64,000 nt of DNA. Origin: Hyaloscypha bicolor E. Taxonomy: Eukaryota > Ascomycota > Leotiomycetes > Helotiales > Hyaloscyphaceae. Position 1 is the stretch's first letter; each line of letters starts with the position of its first letter. The stretch lies in NCBI RefSeq assembly GCF_002865645.1, contig NW_020194562.1:1178001-1242000 (forward strand), in the 5' to 3' direction. A program made the position numbers and the translations under genes. This document shows positions 38,231 to 49,860 of the stretch, in pieces. The notes beneath the pieces are model-generated. The model ran no database searches, was not told the origin of the DNA, and saw nothing but the letters and a program-made list of their open reading frames with translations.

Positions 38231-40573
38231 ATGCCGATTACCTTCGGAAGCGTGGGAGACATAATAGCGGTCGGCCAGATCGCGTGGTCGCTTGCGCAAT
38301 CGTTGAGCGACTCGAGGGGCTCTGCGAAAGAGTATCAGGGCCTGATCAAGGAGCTGGGGGCTTTTGAACGAGCTGTGTTGCAAGTACGTCTCCAATCATC
38401 TTCCATTCGTAAAGTAGACTAGGAGTCTGACATCTGTCGCAGGTCGTTGCGCTCTGGCAGAATTACGACTGCCCTGATGTGAGCACGACAGACATCACGA
38501 AAGATTGGCTGGATACACTTCGCACCTTTCAAGGGAAGGTTGACAGGAAATATGGCCGTCACTTGGCGGCTTCGGGATCGGGGAACTGGGTAATAGACGT
38601 GTCAAAGAAGGTGCTGTGGCAGACGGAGAAGGCGGATATTATGGAGCTGAGGACGAAGTTGCATTCCGCGAGTGAGACTCTCACTCTATTAACAATTGCG
38701 GCTATGGGGTCTGTTACTTTCTCCTTCGATGAGATGGTTATTAACGTGTGGCAGGAAATCGACTAAGTTGGCTGAGGGGGAGATCAAGTTTCGAGTCCGC
38801 GTCGTGCATCTAATGTTAGAAGATGTAAAGAAGCGTACTGAAGAACAAGTTACACAGCTCAAGGCAATTAACGCGAAGATTGAAGCGCATTCGAAGACTT
38901 CAGATGATATCCTGAGTACTATCAAGAGTGGCATTATATCTCTGTAAACATCTTGGAGAACTCGATATAATCTTGGATATGACTAATCCTTCGCGTCAGG
39001 ACACAACTTCATTGTATAACAGTTGAGATCAAGAACACACTTTGTCTCTTTCAGAGTCATATGAGATTGGAGAAAGAGACCCCTCGAGGCATTGGGACGG
39101 GCTGGCAGTCTGATCCCGTAACGTTAGAAGACGCACTTGGCTTTCGACACACGATCCCCCTGGACATAGTCACCTCTTGGAAAGTATGTGCCTCTTTTGA
39201 GCCTACTATATTTGTATGCTGATTTGATCCAGATCCTCGACGTCCTCCTCCTAGAGCGCTTCGAAAACCGGCATGGACACCAGAAAATCCTCAAGGGTGA
39301 GTTTGCTATTGAGGAAGACAAGACGGGAAAAGATATTAGCCGGAAGACTCAGTTCAAGATGTGCTTTCGCCCAGGGCAGAAGGTTGACATGAGTATGATC
39401 TTCTCGGATCACGACGCAGACAGTAACCATTGCCCTCGTTGTCAAACGAAGTCGGAAGCTTCTGTTGGAACTAGAACTCAATGGTAAGTTATATGGAAGA
39501 GGTCTTTATACTTAAGCTCAGACACGAATTGATCGTTTCATTTGAGTAAGCGATGCTCGAGTCTATTGAAAGTCATTTTTTTTTTTTAAATTTTTTTGGA
39601 AACCTTCGAATCAAAGAGTTGACGGATTTTAGAAACAAAGCTGATTCTTGTACAGTGCCTCTTGCCACATGTGGTTTCAAAGACTCGTGGAGTTAGATGA
39701 TGAGACCAATCTGGAGCCAATCCCGGAGCTTATCGAACGTCCCACTGCTGCTCACAGCAGCGTCAGAACCAAGCAGGCGAAGGTCGTTACTACCACGCCG
39801 GCAGACTTTCAGAGGGTGCGGTTGATGAGCATAGTCAGATCCCAGGAGCAGCAGGCAGCAGAAGGCTCCACTATGGAACCGCCTAATCACCTCACGAATG
39901 ATGACGTTGTGATACTAGAGAGTGAATTCAGCGAGAACCCCAGTCCTCCACTTGAGGTCAAGCGACGATTCGCTGAAGATATAGGTGTTCCACTCGCAAC
40001 AATTAACGTACACTCACATAATTCCAAAGTACAGTAGCCAACTTTACTGATGATTAGCAGGACTGGTTCGATAAACGACAAGTACGAGCCAAGAATTATA
40101 GAACCGAGCGGGATGGGCGAGGCAAGAGCTATAGAATCGAGCGGGATGGGCGCGGTAGAGAGCGTCTTGTGCGGACGTCCTCCCACCGCGAGGAAGGATC
40201 TCATGGACGCGCTAGAAGTACACGAGAACTGCTCAACGAAGCCGAAGAACGCGAGCAACGGCTAAATGCCGAGATTTTAGCTCTGCAAACGCGCTTAAGC
40301 TATGCACAAAGAGACAACTGGCAATACCAGAACATCATCAACGAACGCCTGAGGAGCTCCAGTACCGAGAACTCGGCTGCCAGCAGGAGTATTGATGAGA
40401 ATGTGAGTGAGGGTGCTGAGGTTCTTCTTGCGATGAATAAAGGCAATGTAAGCGGTAAGTGGAAATTCCGCTTTGAAAAGGTTGATCCTGACAATAAAAC
40501 AGGTTCCGGCACCGACTCTGATAGTAGCTCCCCAATCACTCCACCTTTGAATGATGAGATGTCGAACCTCTAA
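38231..40573 (+). CDS. ubiquitin-like-domain (ULD) protein with homeodomain-like region and coiled coil, 7 exons, 616 aa
   Basis: Exons: 38,231-38,383; 38,443-38,708; 38,755-38,943; 39,057-39,183; 39,233-39,483; 39,656-40,007; 40,061-40,573. All join in frame; introns are 46-172 bp. The start MPITFGSVGDIIAV marks a large ascomycete family. Residues about 145-200 form a coiled coil; about 215-310 are the ubiquitin-like domain (TLEDALGFRHTIPLDIVTSW to FRPGQKVDMSMIF). Then comes a CPRC..CASC cysteine pair that could bind zinc. Residues about 400-460 read as a homeodomain (ILESEFSENPSPP, RRFAEDIGVPLATIN, WFDKRQVRAKN), with Lys at the usually invariant Asn51. Next are an 11-residue tandem repeat (ERDGRG twice) and a second coiled coil (about 499-545). 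It is probably a nuclear regulatory or scaffold protein. Family assignment is from memory; function is inference. The third intron's acceptor is the least certain junction. Confidence 0.8.
40092..40157 (+). repeat. 33-bp in-frame tandem duplication inside the ULD/homeodomain gene
   Basis: Two neighbouring 33-base units, both containing GAGCGGGATGGGCG, encode the repeated YRxERDGRGK/R segment just after the homeodomain-like helix. The duplication adds 11 basic residues and keeps the frame. Confidence 0.8.
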
Positions 40574-41024
40574 TTGTATCTCCGTGGCACGTATTTGAGG
40601 CTCCTCATCTAGGGAGGTTCCTGACGGCCAACCCTTCACAAAAATTAATTTCGTAAATACCATCAAGAGATCACCGTTGAAACGCTTATAATTCTCGTTT
40701 TACCAGTGCTCGCTCCACTTTATGAAGAATCTTTATCCAAATGAAACTCTGTTATTACCAGACTTACGCAGGGTAGATTTTCGTAGACATTCGCCGAATC
40801 ACAATGAGATACCAAGTTAACATCCGAAGAATGCACTGCTTTAACTCTTATTTCTCGATTAAGAATGAATTCCGAATTATGCTTAATCAAATAGCATTTT
40901 TACGTTGCCTCTGATAGCCCGCCATCCAGCAGTCTACCCTGTGAGTTACTCACTGCAGCCTCGCTACCTTCTTTCGCTTGCCTTCGAATTATTGATAACA
41001 CCTGAATCCTGCCTTCGATAGGTC
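40574..41024. promoter_or_regulatory. intergenic spacer between the ULD/homeodomain gene and the small hydrophobic protein gene
   Basis: About 450 bases of normal composition. It must include the 3' end of the upstream gene and the promoter and leader of the downstream gene (both plus strand). No open frame of note is present. Confidence 0.5.
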
Positions 41025-41509
41025 ATGACTATAGGGGCCCTTGCCTTCCAAATAGCGGAAATCATTACTACTTCGAACAACACCAAAGCAACCGCGGCCA
41101 ACACCTATGTGATGAAAGGGGAGGCAACTCCAGTAGGTGCCTCTTCTGCCAAGCCTAGCGTTACTGGCGCTGGGTCAGCCACTACAAACGAAGCAGCAGG
41201 CATAGCAAGCAAAGTTGGGAACGTGGCCTTGAAGGTCGGCGTGGGTGCAATGAATGTATTCGCAGGATACATGCTTCATGTGAGTCGCTCGGCATCGAAG
41301 ACAGAATATATAGGCTAGGACTAGGGCTGAATCCTACAAAGGAGTACATCATGAAAGAAGAGAAGACAATCAACGACACTATATCAATCGGAGTTTTAGT
41401 AGTTGGGAGTATAGGCTGCGGCCTTGCTGTTCTAGGCGGTCCCGTTACAGCAGTTTGCTTTGTTGGGGGTTTCACACTTGGGTACGCTAAGCATTGGTGG
41501 TCTTCCTAA
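41025..41509 (+). CDS. small protein with two hydrophobic Gly-rich segments, 140 aa, 2 exons
   Basis: The first exon, 41,025-41,279, starts MTIGALAFQIAEIITTSN and ends VFAGYMLH before GTGAGT. A second exon, 41,342-41,509, reads EYIMKEEKTINDTISIGVLV and a glycine-rich hydrophobic stretch to YAKHWWSS. The 62-bp intron joins the two in phase, although its acceptor (AAAG/GAG) is weak. Alternatives are a separate 52-codon gene from ATG 41,351, or a frameshift. Residues about 65-84 and 97-130 could each span a membrane. There is no signal peptide that I trust. I do not recognise the family. It lies about 450 bases downstream of the ULD/homeodomain gene on the same strand. A pore-forming or membrane-anchor role is only a guess. 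Confidence 0.5.
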
Positions 41510-42745
41510 AGCAACTTATTAACTTGTGGGAGGACGAGATTGAGTTGGGTCCAAGTCAGGCAGGGTGGGATGCTCTGATTTCGGCTCACTGTTTCTGGAA
41601 GTGCTGGCAACTCTCGTTTACAGTATATAATCCTTAACTATATTTGAAACCAAAACTTGCATTCTCGCTATGCCAACAAGCACCCGTTTGTTGTCGCGCA
41701 CATCAACAGGAACGCAGCTACGCGTCCGGCGTTCCTTCTACTTGCAGGCGTCGTGAGGCCTAATGCATTTCCATCTGCTTTTGTGTGCCCCTCCCTGTTA
41801 TCACCCTACCGTTATCATCTTTAAAGCTGTAGTCCCAGACTTGCTCGTCAGGATCTTCTCGAGAACGAAAATCTGGGGCCGCCCGAGGTGGCAGATAAGG
41901 ATCAGTGGTATACCGCCAATTTATCTCGATCGCACGCCGTGCAGAAGGTGTCGTTGCTGAGTTTCATGTGCCTCTCGCTCTTGCAGATAAAGGAGAAAGT
42001 TGCTTCCTAGGCCCATATGTGTCCGGGAGGGAGGTCGGCATCGTCAACCTCGTCACCGAGCTCGGAAGGGACAGGAAGGCTAGAGACCGAGTAAGCCATG
42101 TGTCTGCGTTGCGATCAAAGGCGAAAGCAGTAGAGGGTGTCTGTAGGATGCAGAAAACTGGGTTGACGTGGTTCCGTTCTAATTCTGCGCGATACGCGGG
42201 GTTATTTCGGCTTTCGGTCTCCTTTGATTACAAAGGGCAGGCTGAATGCTTGTCACACCGCCTTGACGGCAGAATTAACTGGTGCGTGATTTCGGTTGTT
42301 CTTCGATTCTGCCATCAAGGCGGTGTGACAAAAATTAGGACCTGCACCTTCATAGAGGTACCGACCAGCATCGCGACATTATATGAATTTCAGCGCCACC
42401 GCAGCCACAAGGTTGATAGCGACTTCTAGCAAAGTACTGAGGCCCTAGAGCTCGGGAATAACATTTTCATATGTACCAGAAGTGATAAAAGCTCGATAGT
42501 AGAGCTGCGGTAAAGGGACTCTATTATATTATGAATAGAGACTGTCCACAAACCAGGCGCAAGGGCGACAATACGAACGTAATTTTTTAGTAGGATAGGC
42601 TTAGAGTATTCAGCAGTAGTAATGTAACACGGCTTACGCACAAATATAAAAGTCATCGATGTGTATACATAGTTTGACATGTTTAAAGTCAAAGTAACTA
42701 TCATTTTTCTCGGCACGGTGGGTTTCTCGCTATGCAGGGACGGAC
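41510..42745. other. normal-composition island end, no supported gene; contains a long hairpin
   Basis: The plus-strand frame at 41,905-42,429 is open for 174 codons, but it begins with GTG, lacks an ATG until about codon 82 and runs through a long inverted repeat. The minus-strand frame at 42,426-42,716 begins with GTG as well. Neither resembles a known family. Composition drops to AT-rich at about 42,745. Confidence 0.5.
42251..42330. repeat. long hairpin: 25-bp inverted repeat with 30-base loop
   Basis: The left arm 42,251-42,275 begins TGTCACACCGCCTTGA and ends GGCAGAAT. The right arm 42,306-42,330 is its reverse complement with one mismatch (C against A). The loop is 30 bases. A transcript from either strand would fold into a miRNA-precursor-like stem. 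It could also be a short palindromic element or the joined ends of a tiny transposon. Confidence 0.9.
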
Positions 42746-45700
42746 GTTATCTATAATTTTTTTATAAAGATTATCCACCTGGCTTTCCTTCATTAATATT
42801 ATGTATTTAGCTTTACGATTACTCTACAATTATCTTATTACTCCGGATGCCTGTATCTTATTAGGCCTTAAAGTTAGGCGCGGAAGTAACTAGACATCCA
42901 TCCCCTTTCTCGCTATTAAAACTTTGCAGAATAATTATACAAGCAGTAGCTTGCTATTTATTTATGGTCCCGGACTAGTTACTAGTATTATTACTAAACG
43001 TAATTGGCTCTCCCTCGATATTACCCAGTTTAAGAGCATTATTTAGTGTATTAATAAACAGATTATAGTTAAGTAAACAGGTATAGGGAATTAGAATACA
43101 CTACTCATTAAATCCGGTATAACTGCCTATTTAGAGAATATTACAGTCAGTTTCTCTAATGACCCCGAACTCTGGAACAAGTATCTTATTAACCTTTCTA
43201 TAATATGAATAGGCGTTTATAGAAATTAGAAAAGCAAAGACTATAATAAGATTTATAGTTATAACTCGAGTTCTGAGTTATATATAAAAGTAGCTTAAAT
43301 TAAAATAAATGCAAATAAGATACTAGATAAGATATTACTAAAGATAAACCCGGATACTTTATATTATTAATATATTATTTTTATTTAGTATAATTCTATT
43401 TTTAATAATATTATACTCTATAAATAGTAGTAACCTCAAATGGCTTTAGAGGAGCCGTTTTCTTTTCCCGATATCCCTATATCTAAATATAATATAAATA
43501 GATTATATTTGCATTATCTAATTAAGTTACTATAATATTAGATATTTTCCTCTAAATAACTTTTCTTTAATTTATTAACTTATAATAAAATAGCGAGTAT
43601 TTTATAAGCTTAAGTTAATACTATTATTTATACTATATGAGATATTATAAATAATTTACTAGAATAAAAGAAATATCTAAATTCATTTAAAAATAAAACT
43701 AATAAACTATTTATAACTTCTTATAGTACTTATAATAGGGCTAGTAAAGTATATAAACGCGTGTAGTAAAAGAATATTAAGAGATATATATACTTAATTA
43801 GTAATATTATTATCTTATTACTTATAATTATTATTTTATTTATTATAAGTTTAATATTATAATATTATAACTATTAGTAATAGAAAAATGGGCTATACTA
43901 AAAGAAATAAAGGAATAATATTTATTAATTAAGTAAAAAAGCCAAAGAGAAATTTTATAGTAATTTCTTATATAATAATAATAATACTAATTTATTAAAG
44001 ATATTCTTAAAAAATAATAATAGGTAAATTAGATAAAAAAGCTCGAAAGTAGTAATATATAAAAAAACAATTTAGAATAAACCTCAGATTTCCTTTACTA
44101 AAATTAATTTCTTATATAATTTCTCTATTATTTTCTAAAAACTAACTTTAGCTATAATAATTTTCAAGTTAGTCTGTTCTAACTTCTTATTATAGCCGGC
44201 TTTCTCTAGTATTAATTTACTATTTATTGAATTCTTAAACTTATTAGTATATATATTACTAGTAATACTAGAATATACTAGACTAATATCCTAAATACTC
44301 GTATTATTAGATTTATAATTTCGAATTATAATATTATTATAGTAAAAAATAAATTATATAAAAACCTAAAGCTTTCTTTCTAGATAAGTAACTAGTATAA
44401 GAAGAAAAGAAGCCATATCCTTAATCTTATTTATATTAAATATATTATAATAAATAATTTAAAATATAATAAAAAAATATTTTAACTTCTATATATTAGA
44501 CTTTAATCTAGAATTTTGAGAAGAGCTTATATATTAAGTTAATTATTATTATACCAAATTATATCTGGTTTTTTTAAACTAGAGAAGAACTAAACATCTC
44601 CCAAAAATCACATATTAAACTCATATTAATATTTATATATTTCTGTTATTTAAATTTATAAACTTCTAATATAATATAAAACGAAAGTATATTATATTTC
44701 TGTATTCTTATTTCTATATTCTTATCTATATCCTAATATAAAATTTATATTATATCTGCTCTAATTATTACCCCTAATTTATTATTAATTTACTACTAAT
44801 TCCTTATTTCGCTTATAGGTAATAATAGTAATTTATATTATTATAAGTGCCCTTAGGCAAGGCCTATAGGCTAAGACAAATCTAGTAGTAACCTAATAAA
44901 TAGTACAAAAGATATAATAGAATAGTACTAGATATTTCTAGCTTAAAGCTATTAATATAGCTCGAATAAATATATATATAAGAACTAACTTAATAGAAAA
45001 CTTCTCTTTAGATAATTTTTTTAATTAAAAAATAATAATACTAAATAGAAATATGAAATAAAGAAATCCCCTAGGCCCCTATAATAATATATGAAAATTC
45101 ACTTCTTTTTCTTATTTAAAGTTATTCTAAAGCTAGTATTTCTCTTAATATCTTCTAAACTAATAATCTATATTACTTTATATAAAGCTAGTACTAGCTT
45201 CTGCCTAAAGAACTCCTGGACTATCTATTATATCTATTCTCAGTTATTTTATTATAAAATCTAATATAGCCTCTTAAAATATTTTATTTTTTAATATAAA
45301 GTAAGTATCTAGATAATATATTATTAAACTATTCTTATATCTTCCTATAAACTTTAATATATAATTCTCGGATATAACTAGATTAAGATTCCTAATAAAA
45401 TATAAAACAGGTATTTGAATTCGCGAATAGTAAAGAAATTTATATTAAGGATAAGATAATTTAAAGCTATTATAGTAAATAATAAAATAAAATAGTAATA
45501 AAAGTAGCTATTATATTATATTAGTCTTTATTTATTATATTTATATTTTTGGATCTATACTAGAATTAAGATATAGAAAAAACATATATTTAAATTAATT
45601 TAAAAGTTCTATATAAGCTCGGGAAATATTTAATACTTTATAAGAAATACTAGTATATGGGCTATAGTTATACTAGTAGAGAATTCAATAATTCCTATAA

Positions 45701-48700
45701 AGAAACCTATAATCTGGATTACTTTAAGTATATAATAGATTATTTATTTATAGCCTTATATTACTTCTATTATATAATTTCTAAATCCCCAAATCCAGGT
45801 ATTAAGATCTCTTTCCTCTATTATAATTCTCTTACTAGCTTTAGTAATTAAACTTGCAGGCTAGATATAATATAATATAATAAGATAGAATAACTTTATT
45901 TTATTAGAAAAAAATAAATAAGTATTCTCGAGAAGATTCCTAATAAATCGAGTCTTATATTTAAATAATACTCCTAACTTTATATTTCCTATAAGTATAA
46001 AGTAATAAGTATATTATTATAAAGTTCCTTAATAGTATTTTAATAAAAGCATATACTATAAAGAATTAGTACTCTTGGTTTTTGAAAAACTCTAGCTATA
46101 TTTCTTCTTATACTTTTTAATCTAATAATAAAATTATTAATATTTTTTATTCGGATTCTATTTAGGAAATTACAAGATTATAACTATACTTAGCTTAGGA
46201 AAGAGGTTCTAAAAGTTTATAATTACTTATTCTCCGGGTTTTATTACTTATATATATAATAAGAATTATTTAGTCTAATTATTTGTTTTATAATTTTAAA
46301 AGTAGTAAATCAAATATTAAGTAAAGTATTTATAAAATATAGTCTTTTATTAATTTTATTTATATATTTTAAAATAGTTTAAATAGTAATTCTTATCCTA
46401 TATATAATTATATTAGAGAGTTCAAATTTTGCGGCTTAAATTTATTTATAGTTTTTAATAGCTATTATTAACTTTAATTAGAAACTAGTTTATTTAGGAA
46501 AGAATTAGAGGTAATAAAATCTTGTAAATGTCTTAAGTATACTAAGTTATATCCTAGTTCTATATTCTGGCTTTATATCTTATTTCTATATAATCTTTTT
46601 ATTTTTTATAATTACTACTTTAGTCTTATATACTATATTTATATTTACTAGTTAGATTATAATTTATAATATAGAAGATATACTAGAATAATACTATTAT
46701 TTTTACTAATATTATAATATTTAATAGAATTTATAACTATATTAAATTAGCCGAGCTATTTTAGAAAGTTAATATATAAGTATATAAGATAAGCTAATAT
46801 ATTACCTCTATCTGCCCTTTAGTCTAGTCTCTAGTTAATAGTTATTATTAAAGAGCCTTATTATTTATTAATTAGCTAGGATATAATATAAAAAATTTCA
46901 AATATAAAAATTAATATTTCCTAATTCTTTATATTATTTTCTATTACTTCTTTTTCGAGTTTATAACTTTACTAATTTCCTTTCTACTTACTTTAGTATC
47001 TCAAAAAAATATCTAAGCTCGGAAAAACTTCAAAACCGTATATTTTTAATATAATTAATAGTAATAGTTTACGCGAGTATTCGGAAAATACTATAAAATA
47101 TATTAAAAATATTAATAAAGATAATATACTTCTACTAGTTAATAGTAATTAATAAATATAGGCTTTTATACTAGAAGCCTTTATAATTAAGAACTTAATA
47201 TAGAGTAAATATTACTTTTCATATCTTAATTACTTAACTAATATTAATAAGTTTCCTATTAGCCTTTAGAGTCTTCTAATTATATTATTAAAATAATAAT
47301 ATCTTTATTAATAATTAATATCGTTTATTAGTTAGAACTTTTATTACTATATATTACTATTCTTTTTTCTTTATAATATATAAATCTATTTATAAAATAA
47401 CTAATATTTTACTTAATAAATAATATTATATCTTAGTATATCTTTAATTATATTTTTTATTATTAGGTATCTTATATACTAATAATATATAATATAAGAT
47501 AAATAGTTAGTTCATATTCTTATATTAGTTAGTAGTAGCTTTATTATAAAGATATAGTATTTAATAGTTATATAAGGATTTCTCTATAGCTTTAGCTTCT
47601 TAATTATATATTAAATAAATAGTTTATTAAATAGTAAGAACTAGCTTATAATATTTTATAAGTTTTACTTTAGTCTTTCTAATTTTATCTAATTTATATA
47701 CAGATTTGGTTCTACTAGGATTTATAGCCTTAGGCTACTATTTTTAATTAAGAAAATACTAAAATAATATAAGTATATTATAATATTAAAAGTATATATA
47801 ATTATTATTATATATATCTTAACTTATTAACTAGAGAGAAATATTAATAATATTCTTTATTTAGTTTATACTTATTAGACTAATACTTTCTTTTCTTTAT
47901 AATTGTTTTTTATACTAGCCAAGAACTAATCCCGAAAATAAACTCAATTCTATAATTTTTAAAGAACTTATTTTCTTTATAATTATATAATTAAATATAT
48001 TTTAAGGGCTAGTATTTTTCTTACTAGGTATTTATTTCCTATATAAGTTATACTAGAATAATCTTATATTAGAAAAACTAATATAGGTATAGCCTATATA
48101 TTTATAATTAGTCTCTTATCTAGCTAAGAAACTCTAATACTTTTTCTTTTTAATATTTCCCAAATAATTAGCTAAATTAGTATAGGCTACTTCTCGGACT
48201 ATTTTAAGCTAATTACTCTTATAATTGGCTTAATACTTTGCTTCTATATTATTATTATTTATATCTAGTACTTTAGTAAAAGTTTTGCTTTTTTATTTAT
48301 ATTTTACTTATTATATAGGCTTTTTACTAGTAATTATAATATTAACTAATAAGTCTATTATAGAACTATAGCTATATAGTATATTTGAATTCTAGTAGGG
48401 AATAGGGAATCTTATTAGAGGGCTTATAAGTAGTATTTTAGTAAAAAATATTTATATAATAATAAAATACGAAAATCTTATTTTTTTTATTAGTATTATA
48501 TTTTTAATTAGTTCTTTTAGTAAATTAAGTTACTAGGGTTTTAGATATTATTACTCTAATTTTTAGGACTAATATATAAACTTTCTTTAATAGAAATCTA
48601 GTAAAGCTTTATAATAAATATTCTATATATAGCCTCTTTATTTTATTTTTACTTATCTAGTTTAGTATATTACTATATTAACTCTCTTCTTTCTTATATA

Positions 48701-49737
48701 TTATATTATCTACAAAATTATATAATATTTACTAACTGAAAATTAAGGCTATATAATACTTAAATAATACTAGTTCTTTTAGAAAAGAAATTAAATATAA
48801 TTATTAAAAGAAAAAATGCCTCTCTAGAACTAATTCTGGTTCTAGAAAAGAAAGCTTATTCTAATACTATAGAAGTTCTATTTCGAGATAAGATTATCTA
48901 TAATTATTATAAATTTTCATAAAACAGGACCTAATAATTAGGTATTAAACCTATTATATCTGCTATTATTCTTATAACTATCTTAAATTAACTTCTATTA
49001 AAATAATATAAATAAATAACTAGCTAGATCTATAACTTATAACTAGAAAAAATAAAAATCTTATTAATTAATTATAAAATATACTTTTAGAATATTATTA
49101 ATAATATTATTATCCTTATTACTATTATATTAGTATAACTATAAATATTGGATCAAGCTTATTAATTCCTTATTCTAGAAAGCTAATAAGATATCCAGAG
49201 GCCTTTATTATATAATAATTTTAATAATAACTAGAATTATTTAGAATAGTTATTTCTATACTATCTAGTTAATAGTTTTTATTTACTAGATATTAACTTA
49301 TAAGGCCAAGCCAAATTCCGATATTTCTAGGTAAGAGCCTTTAATATTTAAGAATTCATGAGTATTTTTATAAAAGTATTAAAACTAATAATAGAGTATA
49401 TTAGTTATAGAAACAGAGAGAAATAAGTAAAGCTATAGAAAAAATATATTATATAAATAATTTTTCTTATTCTTATTATATTATATTTTACTAGCTTATT
49501 TATAATAAACTATTAATTATATATAAGATAAACCAAATATAAATACTTTATCTTATTTCCGGCTTAGAAAGTAGATCTTATCTAAACCTCCTAATATAAT
49601 TCATTTGTAATTTTTATATAAATAGTTATATAATAAAAAGATTAATATTATATATATTAGCTAATAAATATACTAAATATTCTAGCTCTATAATATAGAA
49701 TATAAAATACGATATAATAGGGCCCTGCCTATCTTAT

Positions 49738-49860
49738 TTCTGTATTCTGTTTCTATATCTTGCTTTTATATCCTGCTTTTATATCTTATTTCTATATCCT
49801 GCTTCTATATCTTACTTCTATATCCTATTTCTATATCCTGTTTCTATATCCTATTTATAT
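49738..49860 (+). repeat. 14-bp tandem repeat, about 8-9 copies
   Basis: Units of the form TTTCTATATCCTGC follow one another over about 120 bases. The copies differ mainly at C/T positions (TCCTGC, TCTTGC, TCCTAT), as expected of an array changed by RIP. A shorter related stretch is at 44,695-44,740. Confidence 0.85.

Noticed and set aside
41905..42429. 174-codon plus-strand open frame
   Set aside because: GTG start, no ATG until about codon 82, crosses the 25-bp inverted repeat, no family resemblance.
42426..42716. 96-codon minus-strand frame
   Set aside because: GTG start, runs to the AT-rich edge, no motif or splice partner.
44695..49860. LTR pair bounding a 5-kb element
   Set aside because: The similarity is only a short T/C-rich stretch that is tandem-repeated at one end; no TG..CA ends, primer site or internal motifs found.
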